Shown here: positions 34,052 through 42,261 of the stretch, piece after piece
Layout: the number at the start of each line of letters is the position of its first letter
Numbering within the stretch: position 1 is the stretch's first letter
From: Mycobacterium florentinum
GTDB taxonomy: Bacteria > Actinomycetota > Actinomycetes > Mycobacteriales > Mycobacteriaceae
Length of the DNA stretch: 64,000 nt
Direction: 5' to 3'
Assembly (NCBI RefSeq): GCF_010730355.1
Contig: NZ_AP022576.1
Location: 3,472,001 to 3,536,000, forward strand
Notes under the pieces: model-generated
What the model was told of the DNA's origin: nothing
Databases searched by the model: none
Seen by the model: only the letters and a program-made list of their open reading frames with translations
Made by a program: the position numbers and the translations under genes

Positions 34052-35208
34052 CGTGGCTCATCCCCGACGATCAGCACCGTGGTGAACAAGGCACCCGCTC
34101 CGCCGTTGCTGCAGAACGCAATATGCGCGTCGGGTACCTGCAGCGCACCCGCTTGGCCGCGCAACTGCTGGACGGCCCGAACGGCGCGCTGCATCATCTG
34201 CGGATTGGCACCGGCATGACTGAAGGACATCGTTCCCCCATCGGTGGTGATCGGATGACTGCCGCCGATCGCGATGTGGCCGTCGGCGACGAACGGTCCG
34301 CCTTCGCCCTCGCCGCAGAAGCCGAAAGCCTCGAGCTGACGGATGATTTCGAACGAGAACGGGTCATAGAGTTCCAGCACGTCGACGTCGTCGGGCCGAA
34401 TTCCCGCGTGGCGGAACGCACCTTCGGCCGCGCGTCGGCCGACGACACCGTTCACGTGATCACCGCGGCGGCCGGCGAGGTCCCAGGCCGGTGGGTGCTG
34501 ATAGGACGGGCCATGGAAGTCCGCGCCGCTGCCCAGCACGTAGACCGGCCGGCTGGCGACATCGACCTTGTCGACGTTCGCCACCACCAGTGCGCAGCCG
34601 CCTTCGGAGGTGGTCGCACAATCGAGCAGGTGAAACGGGTCCGCGATCGGACGGGACGCGGTGATGTCGTCGGGTGTGAACGGACCCCGTTGGTAGTAAA
34701 CGGCTTCGGGGTTCTGGGAGCCGTTGTTACGGATGGTCGCCGCCACGATGGACAGCTGTTCGCGCGTGGTGCCGTAGACGTGCATGTGCCGCCGGGCGAT
34801 CAGCGCGAACTCGGCGGTGGTGAACATTCCCCACGGCGCCACGAATTCGTTCTCGGGCCTGGTCCACGGCGCCGTGGCCTCGTGGTCGCGGTACTCGCCG
34901 GCCTGGGCGGCGACCAGGACCACGACGTCGGCCATGCCGTGCTCGATCGCGGTGACCGCCTCGGTGATCATGCCGACCCCGAAGGCCAGGCCCTGCCACG
35001 CCGGGCCGATCCGCAGGTCGTAGATCAACGAGGTCGAGTTCGGGCTCGCGCTGATGCCGTCGACGTCGTCGAGGCTCAGCCCGGCGTCGTCGAGTGCGCC
35101 CAGGATCGCCTTGATCGCCAGCCCGCGCGAGGTCTCGCCGTCCAGGCGCCGGCCCTGCCGGGTGTTGTGCACCCCGACGATCGCGGCGGTTCGTTTCGTC
35201 GCGCTCAC
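34048..35208 (-). CDS. Ltp2-like thiolase-fold lipid-transfer protein/aldolase
   Basis: 386 residues with the thiolase fold, GTG start. The nucleophilic cysteine of true thiolases is absent from the helix where it should be (AFGVGMITEAVTAI). ELYDPFSFEI holds the Tyr that corresponds to the catalytic region of Ltp2-type retro-aldolases. With the DUF35 partner translated from an overlapping gene, the likely reaction is cleavage of a beta-hydroxyacyl-CoA with a tertiary alcohol, as in steroid side-chain degradation. The substrate is not known. Confidence 0.85.
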   Translation of the reverse strand: MSATKRTAAIVGVHNTRQGRRLDGETSRGLAIKAILGALDDAGLSLDDVDGISASPNSTSLIYDLRIGPAWQGLAFGVGMITEAVTAIEHGMADVVVLVAAQAGEYRDHEATAPWTRPENEFVAPWGMFTTAEFALIARRHMHVYGTTREQLSIVAATIRNNGSQNPEAVYYQRGPFTPDDITASRPIADPFHLLDCATTSEGGCALVVANVDKVDVASRPVYVLGSGADFHGPSYQHPPAWDLAGRRGDHVNGVVGRRAAEGAFRHAGIRPDDVDVLELYDPFSFEIIRQLEAFGFCGEGEGGPFVADGHIAIGGSHPITTDGGTMSFSHAGANPQMMQRAVRAVQQLRGQAGALQVPDAHIAFCSNGGAGALFTTVLIVGDEPR

Positions 35209-35232
35209 CCGTGCTCCATTCGTTGCGGCCCT

Positions 35233-35562
35233 TCAGTTCTCATCGGCGACGACACCGAGATAGGTTCCCAGGACGTCGTATTGGCGTCCGTCGCGCAGCA
35301 CCGTGCCGATCGTCCGGGTGCGCGCATCGACGGCCGGCGTGCCGGCATCGACCACGTCGATGCGCACATCCACCGGCCGCGCGGTTTGCGGGTCGGTGAT
35401 CTCGACGACCATCGCCACCGCACGCTCCTGTTCGTCCCACTCGACGCTGGTGATCCGATGGCGCGCAGTCAGTTCCATCACGACCGAGTCCTGCCGCACC
35501 AGGAAACGGACCGGCGCGCAGAGCTCCCCGACCCGCGGCGGCACGCACAGCGTGACGGCCAT
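35233..35562 (-). CDS. Small hypothetical protein in the CoA-transferase operon
   Basis: 109 residues from ATG 35562, 1 nt after the CoA-transferase stop. It is soluble, mostly beta, with no signal or membrane segment; the strands VMELTARHRITSVEWDE and VAMVVEITDP suggest a hot-dog- or SnoaL-like small barrel, but I cannot assign it. The open frame extends upstream to 35739 inside the CoA-transferase gene, and I judge that part non-coding. The tight spacing indicates it acts in the same pathway. Confidence 0.65.
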   Translation of the reverse strand: MAVTLCVPPRVGELCAPVRFLVRQDSVVMELTARHRITSVEWDEQERAVAMVVEITDPQTARPVDVRIDVVDAGTPAVDARTRTIGTVLRDGRQYDVLGTYLGVVADEN

Positions 35563-35563
35563 G

Positions 35564-37909
35564 TCACAACCCTGCCGGCCGCACGCTCGTTGCGCCCGCC
35601 GCGCGCAATTCCGCCAGCTCTTCTTCGCTGTGGCCCAGCACGCCGGCCAGCACTTCGCTGGTGTGCTGCCCGTACAACGGTGCCCCGTGCCGGATCCACC
35701 GCCTGGGCTTGCCAAGGAACGTGAAAGGCATTCCGACACAACGGAACGAGCCGGCGACGGGATGATCGACCGTTTCCCAGAATCCGCGGGCGAGCAATTG
35801 AGGGTCGCTCAGCAGCGCGGCGGCCTCCGTGACCCGCGCCGCGGGCACCTGCGCGGCGCGCAGCACGGCGACCGCGTCGCCCACCGGGCGTCGCGCGGTC
35901 CAGTCCGAGAGCAGCTTGTCGATCTCGTCCGCGCGCTCCCGCCACCCGGCCTCCTCGTTTCCGAGTTCGGGCTTGTCGATGAGCGCGGCCAGACCGGCGC
36001 GTGCGACATCGCTCGTCGCGGCGAGTGCGACCCATTCGTCGTCGCCCTGGCAGCGATACACGCCCTGCGGAGCCGCGCCGGGGCCCCGATTTCCCTCTCG
36101 GCGCATCTGGATTCCGTTGCGGGAGTGTTCGAGCAGCATTTCAGCGGCGACATTGAGCGCCGACTCCACCATCGTGGACTCGACATGCATGCCGGTCCCG
36201 TCCCGGTCGCGGATCACCAGCGCCGCGACGGCCGCGAAGGCGGCGTGCAACCCGGCGATCGGGTCGCACACGCCGCGCGGAATCACCGGCGGCCCGTCGG
36301 CATGCCCGGTCATCCACGCCATGCCGGTAGCCTGCTCCATCGTCTGTGCGAACCCGACGCGGTCGCGCCACGGGCCGTCGAGGCCGAACGCCGGCATCCG
36401 GACCATGACGGCGCGCGGATTGGCCGCGTGCACCGAATCCCATTGCAGGCCGAAGTTTTCCATCACTCTCGGGGAGAAGTTCTCGATGACCAGATCACTC
36501 GCGGCGATGAGCTCCAGCGCCAACGCCCGGCCGGCGTCGGTGCTCAGCTCGACGCTGATGCCGCGTTTGTTGTTGTTGCTGCACAAGAAGACTGGGCCCC
36601 ACTCCCACCACTGGTCCCAGTCGGGTGGGCGGCCCGCGGAGAACCGCATGCCATCGGCGCGGCGAACACCCTCGAGCTTGATCACGTCCGCGCCCAGCGT
36701 ACCGAGGAATTGGGTGGCGACCGGCCCGGCCCAAAACGCGGTGAAATCGGTGATCCGGATGTCGGACAACGGAAGTGTGCTCGCTTCAGCGAGATTGGGA
36801 CGGGCGGGGCGAGGCGGCCAATGCACCCGGCCGTTGTCGGCGCCCAGCAGCGGAGGCAGCCCGGGCGGGCGGGTCGCGATGGCGTCGCTGCGATACGGCA
36901 CCCTCGGCTGCAGCACCCCGATCTCGGATTGGACGAACACGCCCCGCTCCACGAAGTGATCGACCATCGGCAGTGTGGCGGGGGAGCCGATGGGCGCCAC
37001 GGGGATGCGGAATGCCACCGCGAGATCGACGATCTCCTGCGTGGTCCGGGTCTGGGTCCACTGCGTCACCATGTCGAGGAACTCGTCGCGGCGCTCGACT
37101 CGACCGACAAACGATGCCAGCTCGGCGTCATCGACCAGCTCCGCGCGATCGATCATGATCAGAAAATCCTGGAACTGCTGCGCGGTGATCGTGCAGAAGC
37201 CAACATTGCCGTCGGCCGTGGGGACGATCGACGGCAGTTCCAGGCTGCGTTGGTGCAGCAGGGAATCCGCGCCCAGGACGCTGGCCGACATGGCGGACAG
37301 CCCGCCCATCGCGATCGCCATGGCCTCATACGTCGAGACGTCGATGACTTCGCCGCGGCCACCCCGGGTGGCGTGCCGGGCCGCGGCGGCCGCGACCGGG
37401 GCGGCGAACGAAGCCGCCAACCACTCCCCCAGCCGGCCGCCCGCCTGGACCGGTTCGTCGCCCGGCCAGCCGCGGCCGGAGATCGAGCCACACAACGCTT
37501 GCAGGATGAACTCGTTGGCGACCAGTTGGTCGTCGACGTAGGGGCCCGTCGTGCCGAACGGTGTCACGGCGACCACAACCGCCGACCAGCCGGTGTGCGC
37601 CGTGATGTCGTCGAGTGTCCATCCGTCGGTCAGGTCGGTGAGCACCACGTCGGCGCCGGCCAACAGCGCCGTGACCTCGGCGTCGTCGTGACCCACCACC
37701 GATTTCTTGCCCGCCGCCAGGTAGCCGAACAGCGCCCCCGGCTCGCCACCGGCCGACCAGCCGCGCATCGAATCACCCTGCGGGGATTCGACTTTCACCA
37801 CGTCGGCGCCGGCGTCGGCGAACATCTTGGCGCAGTAGGACACCGCGATCCCGTTGGACAGCTCCAGCACACGCCAGTCGGCGAACGGTGCCTGGGCCGC
37901 CACGCTCAA
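35564..37909 (-). CDS. Fused tandem class III CoA-transferase (CaiB/BaiF type)
   Basis: 781 residues, twice the family's usual ~390: two CaiB/BaiF domains in one chain (about 1-365 and 375-781). Each shows the ADVVKVE / ADVIKLE strand near its start. In the second half the region CDPIAGLHAA carries the expected catalytic Asp; in the first half the equivalent stretch is GRLGEWLAA and the Asp is missing, so perhaps only one half forms the aspartyl-CoA intermediate. The enzyme would move CoA between acids. The TTG at 37909 overlaps the amidohydrolase stop (TTGA); GTG 37903 is an alternative. Confidence 0.85.
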   Translation of the reverse strand: MSVAAQAPFADWRVLELSNGIAVSYCAKMFADAGADVVKVESPQGDSMRGWSAGGEPGALFGYLAAGKKSVVGHDDAEVTALLAGADVVLTDLTDGWTLDDITAHTGWSAVVVAVTPFGTTGPYVDDQLVANEFILQALCGSISGRGWPGDEPVQAGGRLGEWLAASFAAPVAAAAARHATRGGRGEVIDVSTYEAMAIAMGGLSAMSASVLGADSLLHQRSLELPSIVPTADGNVGFCTITAQQFQDFLIMIDRAELVDDAELASFVGRVERRDEFLDMVTQWTQTRTTQEIVDLAVAFRIPVAPIGSPATLPMVDHFVERGVFVQSEIGVLQPRVPYRSDAIATRPPGLPPLLGADNGRVHWPPRPARPNLAEASTLPLSDIRITDFTAFWAGPVATQFLGTLGADVIKLEGVRRADGMRFSAGRPPDWDQWWEWGPVFLCSNNNKRGISVELSTDAGRALALELIAASDLVIENFSPRVMENFGLQWDSVHAANPRAVMVRMPAFGLDGPWRDRVGFAQTMEQATGMAWMTGHADGPPVIPRGVCDPIAGLHAAFAAVAALVIRDRDGTGMHVESTMVESALNVAAEMLLEHSRNGIQMRREGNRGPGAAPQGVYRCQGDDEWVALAATSDVARAGLAALIDKPELGNEEAGWRERADEIDKLLSDWTARRPVGDAVAVLRAAQVPAARVTEAAALLSDPQLLARGFWETVDHPVAGSFRCVGMPFTFLGKPRRWIRHGAPLYGQHTSEVLAGVLGHSEEELAELRAAGATSVRPAGL

Positions 37910-39255
37910 TTGCCCAGCGTGGTAGCGCGGCCGGCGATGCCGGCCACCTCGGCCGTCACCGGCGTGGCGTCGCGCTGTTGCAGAGCGAACTGCGTCATCC
38001 GCGTCCACGCGTCACGGTCGCGCTGGCTGGCCTGGCGGCCGACGTGGGTGACCACGTCCACATCCGTCGCCTGCGCGCGCAGCTGGCCGGCCCGGGCATG
38101 CTCCTTCGGTATGTACCGGAACGGGTCGAAAGAGTATGCGGCCATCGCATTTTCGTGGGTGATCTTGTTGATGACCGCATCGTCGAGGTGACCCATCGTC
38201 TCGATGATGTCCTCGGGCGCAAACGGCCAGTTGCTGTCAGAATGCGGGAAGTCGGATTCCCAGCACAGCATGTCCTCGTTGAACCAATCCATGTTGCGCA
38301 CACCGACTTTGTCGCTGATGAAGCAGGTGTAGAAGTGCCGCCTGAACACGTCGCTGGGCCCTTCGTAGCCCGGCGGGAAGGTCGCCAGCGTCCAGCCCGA
38401 GTGACGGTTGTAGACATGCTCGGCCCGCCATAGGAAGTACGGGATCCAGCCGACATCGCCCTCGGTAAGCGAGAACTTCAGTTGCGGGAAGTCTGCCCAG
38501 AACTCGGCCCAGATCAGCTCGGTGAAGGTGAACATGCTCATCATCGACGAGGCCGTCATCTGCACACTGGGCGGAGCGTCCGTCGACACCTGCGGGGATC
38601 GGGACGCGGAGCCGACGTGCGTGCACAGCACCGTTTTGTTCTCGCAGACCGCCTCGAACAACGGATACCAGTACTTGGTGTGAATACTGGGCATTTGCAA
38701 CGCTTCTGGGTTCTCCGAGAATGTCACCGCGTGACATCCCTTGTCCGCCAGGCGCTTGACCTCCTTGGCCGCCTCGGCGACGTCGTACAAAGGCAGGATT
38801 CCGCACGGGATGAAGCGCCCCGGATAGGCCGCGCACCATTCGTCGACGTGCCAGTCGTTGTAGGCCTTGATCATCACCAAGTTGACGTCGCGGTCGGGGC
38901 CCTGGTTGAGAACCTGCCCGGAGAACCCGGTGAAATTCGGGAAGTTCAAACCCGCCAGCTGACCGCCGGCGTTCATGTCACGCACCCGCTCGTCGACGTT
39001 GAAGCAGCCCGGCCGCATCTCGTCGTAGCGTGAGGCGTCGATGTTGTACATCTCGCGGGGCTTGCCGGCGACGGCGTTCAGGCCCATGTTCCGCCCGCGC
39101 ACCTGGCCGTAATACCACTGCTGGACGCCGTCGGGCTCCATGACCACCCGCGGCGCGAGCTCTTTGTACTTCGCCGGAACATGCGCGTCGAACATGTCCG
39201 CCGGCTCGGCGATGTGATCGTCCACGCTGATCAGGATCAGATCGTCTTTATTCAT
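37906..39255 (-). CDS. Amidohydrolase-2 family protein, first gene of the operon
   Basis: 449 residues of the metal-dependent amidohydrolase-2 family (decarboxylase/hydrolase barrels). DDHIAEP near the start is the H-x-x-E-P metal motif, CTHVGS provides another His, and the ESDFPHSD segment near 360 has the conserved Asp. In mycobacteria such proteins occur in steroid and lipid catabolic clusters. ATG follows GAGGAG. It opens the six-gene reverse-strand operon ending in PadR and is divergent from the LacI gene. Confidence 0.88.
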   Translation of the reverse strand: MNKDDLILISVDDHIAEPADMFDAHVPAKYKELAPRVVMEPDGVQQWYYGQVRGRNMGLNAVAGKPREMYNIDASRYDEMRPGCFNVDERVRDMNAGGQLAGLNFPNFTGFSGQVLNQGPDRDVNLVMIKAYNDWHVDEWCAAYPGRFIPCGILPLYDVAEAAKEVKRLADKGCHAVTFSENPEALQMPSIHTKYWYPLFEAVCENKTVLCTHVGSASRSPQVSTDAPPSVQMTASSMMSMFTFTELIWAEFWADFPQLKFSLTEGDVGWIPYFLWRAEHVYNRHSGWTLATFPPGYEGPSDVFRRHFYTCFISDKVGVRNMDWFNEDMLCWESDFPHSDSNWPFAPEDIIETMGHLDDAVINKITHENAMAAYSFDPFRYIPKEHARAGQLRAQATDVDVVTHVGRQASQRDRDAWTRMTQFALQQRDATPVTAEVAGIAGRATTLGN

Positions 39256-39351
39256 GCCGCACTCCTCGAATAGAGCGACTAGTAGGCAATGATCTCAGTC
39301 ACAGGGTCAACGCCCGCCGTTGCTGCTTCTGGGAAGTCACAGTGGCGATAA

Positions 39352-39420
39352 CAGCAGTAATATACCGCTGGAGTCGCGACAAGCAACCGCGTCCACCCAA
39401 TTCGATAATCAGTGACTAAT
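39352..39420. promoter_or_regulatory. Two imperfect dyads between LacI and the amidohydrolase operon
   Basis: 39352-39370 reads CAGC-n-GTA-nnn-TAC-n-GCTG, and 39408-39420 reads AT-n-AGT-n-ACT-n-AT. Either could be the LacI operator for the divergent promoter region (39256-39502). Neither has the central CG usual for this family. Confidence 0.35.
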
Positions 39421-39502
39421 AGTCCATACGCATAAGACGCGTGCCGGGGTCTGAGATTGCCGGATCGTGACCAGCGGTCGCCGTCGCATGCCACCATGAA
39501 TC

Positions 39503-40495
39503 ATGGCTGGGCCCGAGTTGAACACGAGCAAGGTGGTGCGACCCACCAATGCCGACGTTGCTCGTTTGGCCAGTGTGTCGACGGCGACCGTCAGCTATGT
39601 CCTGAACAACGCGGCGGGCCGCAGAATCTCGGCGCAAACACGTGAGGCCGTCCACCGCGCGGCCGAGCTGCTGGGCTATCGGCCCAACCTCGCCGCGCGC
39701 AACCTCGCCCGGGGCAAGAGCGGCGTGGTTCTGTACGTGGTGCCGCATGTGGCGGTCGGCGAGATGCCGATGATCGCCGGCAGCCGAATGACCACCGAAC
39801 TGGCGCGCCTGGGTCTGCTCCAGGTACAGATCTTCGAGACCGACGACGATCAGCACGTCGTCGATGCGATCGAGAACCTCGACCCGATCGCGGTCACCAG
39901 CCTGTTCCCGCTCAGCGAGGCCGCGTCGAACTCGCTGCGGGCCGCGGGCATACCCAATATCGAGATCGGGACGCTGCCCGCACTCGGAGACCCGCACCTG
40001 TCCATTGGCGAGATGCGGGTCGACCATCTCGTCTCGCGCGGTCACCGGCAGATCGCGTTCGCCTACACCGGAATTCCGAGATGGCGCATGCTGGGCGACT
40101 ACTGGTTCGAGGGCGTCGCGCGCGCGGCGAAATCGCGCGGTCTGCCGGGGCTGGCCGTTGCCGAGCTGACCGTCGACAACGCCGCGGAAGTGGTGAGCGG
40201 ATGGGTGCGCGACGGCGTGACCGCCGTGTGTGCACAAAGCGACGAGATCGCCTGCCTTGTCCTGCACGGTATTCATGAAGCGGGGCTGCGGTGCCCGCGT
40301 GACCTCGCCGTGATGGGCGTCGATGCCACCCCGATGGGTGTGGTGAGCAGCCCGCCCCTGACCACCGTGCAATTCGTATCGCGCGCCGTCGCCGATATCG
40401 CGCTCGCCGCTCTGCTCGAACGGTTGGGGTACCCGGCTCCGCCGTCGGGTGGGCCGAGCGAGATCGCCCATCTGATCGTGCGCTCGTCGACCTAG
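39503..40495 (+). CDS. LacI family regulator
   Basis: 330 residues. The N-terminal helix-turn-helix and hinge helix are clear (NADVARLASVSTATVSYVLN; AAELLGYRPNLAARNLARG), followed by a periplasmic-binding-protein-like effector domain. Its position, divergent from the amidohydrolase/CoA-transferase operon and just before a second amidohydrolase gene, suggests that it controls one or both. LacI proteins usually sense sugars; the ligand here is probably a pathway intermediate. Confidence 0.88.
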   Translation: MAGPELNTSKVVRPTNADVARLASVSTATVSYVLNNAAGRRISAQTREAVHRAAELLGYRPNLAARNLARGKSGVVLYVVPHVAVGEMPMIAGSRMTTELARLGLLQVQIFETDDDQHVVDAIENLDPIAVTSLFPLSEAASNSLRAAGIPNIEIGTLPALGDPHLSIGEMRVDHLVSRGHRQIAFAYTGIPRWRMLGDYWFEGVARAAKSRGLPGLAVAELTVDNAAEVVSGWVRDGVTAVCAQSDEIACLVLHGIHEAGLRCPRDLAVMGVDATPMGVVSSPPLTTVQFVSRAVADIALAALLERLGYPAPPSGGPSEIAHLIVRSST

Positions 40496-40574
40496 GCAAC
40501 CGCGGGCGTCCGCGCGGAGATAGTTCGCGCTGGCATACTCCCGTGTGAGCGGCCCGCCGGATAGGAGCAATTCG

Positions 40575-41408
40575 ATGGACATCGTCGACGCCCAGGTGCA
40601 CGCCAACGTGCTCGGCACCGAGGTCACGCTGGCGATCATGGATGCCCTGGGTATTGCGGGCGTGGTCTTCGACGAGTTCGACAGGTTCACCCAGGACGGC
40701 TTGCTGCCCGGCTATCGCCTGGCCAACGGAGCCTTTCGCTGCGTGGGGCCGAATGCCGAGGCGGCGGCGATGAGTCATCCCGAGCGGTTCGCCTTCCTGA
40801 TGCGAGTGGATCCGACAGACCCGGGCCTGGAATCCTGGGTCGAGACGCTGACCGCCGCGCCCGGTTTCAAGGCCCTGCGCACCACGATGTTCACCCCGGC
40901 CGAGGGTGCGGTGTTCGAGGAGGGCGGGCACGATCGGCTGCTGAAAATCGCACGGGCCCATGGCTTGCCGGTATTCGTCACGTGCCCGGGACGGGTGCCG
41001 CACCTGGCCCAGTACGCGCAGCGCTTCCCGGAGGTCCAGTTCGTCATCGACCATTGCGGTGCCGCGTTCGATGCGCCGCCCGGCCAAGCCGGCATCGACG
41101 ACGCCGTGGCGATGGCGAGCTACGCCAACGTGGCCTACAAATGGGCGCACGCGGCGTCGTTCCTGTCGAGCGAGCCCTACCCGTTTGGCGACCTCGAACC
41201 GAAGCTGCGCCGCGCGCTCGACGCCTACGGGCCACAGCGCGTGATGTGGGCCAGCGACTACACGATGACCCGGCACCGCGCAACCTGGGCCGAGACACTG
41301 TTCAGCATCCGCGACGCCGCGTCGCTGTCGGAGGACGAGAAGTCCTGGATTCTCGGTGGAACGGCCCGACAGATTCTGAAATGGCCTGCGCCGCAAGCTA
41401 GCTCGTAG
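40575..41408 (+). CDS. Amidohydrolase-2 family protein
   Basis: 277 residues from ATG 40575 with AGGAG upstream. It is a short TIM-barrel amidohydrolase: DAQVHANVLG replaces the usual H-x-H at the first strand (one His only), FVIDHCG holds another conserved His, and the WASDYTMT segment has the final Asp. This fits lactonase/decarboxylase-type members. It may act on a lactone, for example one made by a Baeyer-Villiger enzyme, though that link is speculative. It converges on a TetR gene. Confidence 0.82.
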   Translation: MDIVDAQVHANVLGTEVTLAIMDALGIAGVVFDEFDRFTQDGLLPGYRLANGAFRCVGPNAEAAAMSHPERFAFLMRVDPTDPGLESWVETLTAAPGFKALRTTMFTPAEGAVFEEGGHDRLLKIARAHGLPVFVTCPGRVPHLAQYAQRFPEVQFVIDHCGAAFDAPPGQAGIDDAVAMASYANVAYKWAHAASFLSSEPYPFGDLEPKLRRALDAYGPQRVMWASDYTMTRHRATWAETLFSIRDAASLSEDEKSWILGGTARQILKWPAPQASS

Positions 41409-41413
41409 TTACG

Positions 41414-42007
41414 TCAGGCGATCGTAATCGCGGCCAGGCCCTGGCGAACCCGGTCGGGCAGCGATCCCCCCTCGCTGAGCCAGTCGTCCATGGCGATGCG
41501 AACCGCCGCCATCGCCAGCGCACCGATCAGTCGGGGCCTGGGATCTTGCGCAGCCGGCTCGGGTAGCCGGGGCGCGATCAGTTCGGCGATCGCCGATTCG
41601 TAGCGCACGTAGATGTGAAGATTCCACGCCTCCAGCGTCTCGGATGATCTTGTCAGCTCACCTAATTCACGCACCTGGTCCTCGATCTCGGCGAATCCGA
41701 CGGCGAGGTCGCCGAAGGCCGCGGCGACGGCCTCGACGGCGGTCAGATGGTCCGGCTGCGCGGCCAGCGCGCCGGTGATCCGGTTCAGCCAATGGACGTT
41801 CATCCCCTCGGAGACGGCGTCTTCCTTGGAGTTGAAGTAGCGAAAGAAAGTTGCCCGACCAATGCCGGCCGCGTCGGCGATACGGTCCACGGTCGCCCCC
41901 GCCAGTCCGACATCGGCGACCAGTTTCGCCGCGGCCGCCGCGATGCGCTGGCGCGTCGCCGTGCGCTTTTGTTCCGCGAGGGACATCGACACAGATGTCA
42001 CAGACAT
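41414..42007 (-). CDS. TetR family regulator near the acetamidase-like gene
   Basis: 197 residues (or 190 from ATG 41986). The DNA-binding region is RIAAAAAKLVADVGLAGATV followed by GRATFFRYFNSKEDAV. It is divergent from the acetamidase-like lipoprotein gene with 254 bp between. Half-sites TGAGAC/GTCTCA in that gap, and a perfect version of the same motif at the DUF1214 gene, suggest it controls both downstream genes. Confidence 0.85.
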   Translation of the reverse strand: MSVTSVSMSLAEQKRTATRQRIAAAAAKLVADVGLAGATVDRIADAAGIGRATFFRYFNSKEDAVSEGMNVHWLNRITGALAAQPDHLTAVEAVAAAFGDLAVGFAEIEDQVRELGELTRSSETLEAWNLHIYVRYESAIAELIAPRLPEPAAQDPRPRLIGALAMAAVRIAMDDWLSEGGSLPDRVRQGLAAITIA

Positions 42008-42126
42008 CCACCCACCATATCCCGGGGCAGAGCCGGCATCACAAACCGAGCCCGGTTCAATCCAAATTGTTGTTACCGAGACTTAATTCGTCCGGAACGT
42101 GGCCATATCATTGTCATCGCGCCATG

Positions 42127-42175
42127 TGAGACGAAAGTAGTTGTGCAACATCATCATCAAGATGAATAGGTCTCA
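42127..42175. promoter_or_regulatory. TGAGAC/GTCTCA half-sites upstream of the acetamidase-like gene
   Basis: TGAGAC (42127-42132) and GTCTCA (42170-42175) face each other 37 nt apart. They match the halves of the compact palindrome at 43643-43657. The rest of 42008-42261 is relatively AT-rich promoter DNA without another clear element. Confidence 0.35.
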
Positions 42176-42261
42176 TCACGAATTGCTATTGGACCCAGAT
42201 TATTCGTCACTGCGAGGATCCCTTGGAAACGTCGGCCAAATCGAAATCCCCGGAGACACCA

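Noticed and set aside
35303..38191. A 962-codon open frame antisense to the CoA-transferase gene
   Set aside because: Typical high-GC antisense composition with no recognisable motif; the tandem CaiB/BaiF protein is clear on the other strand.
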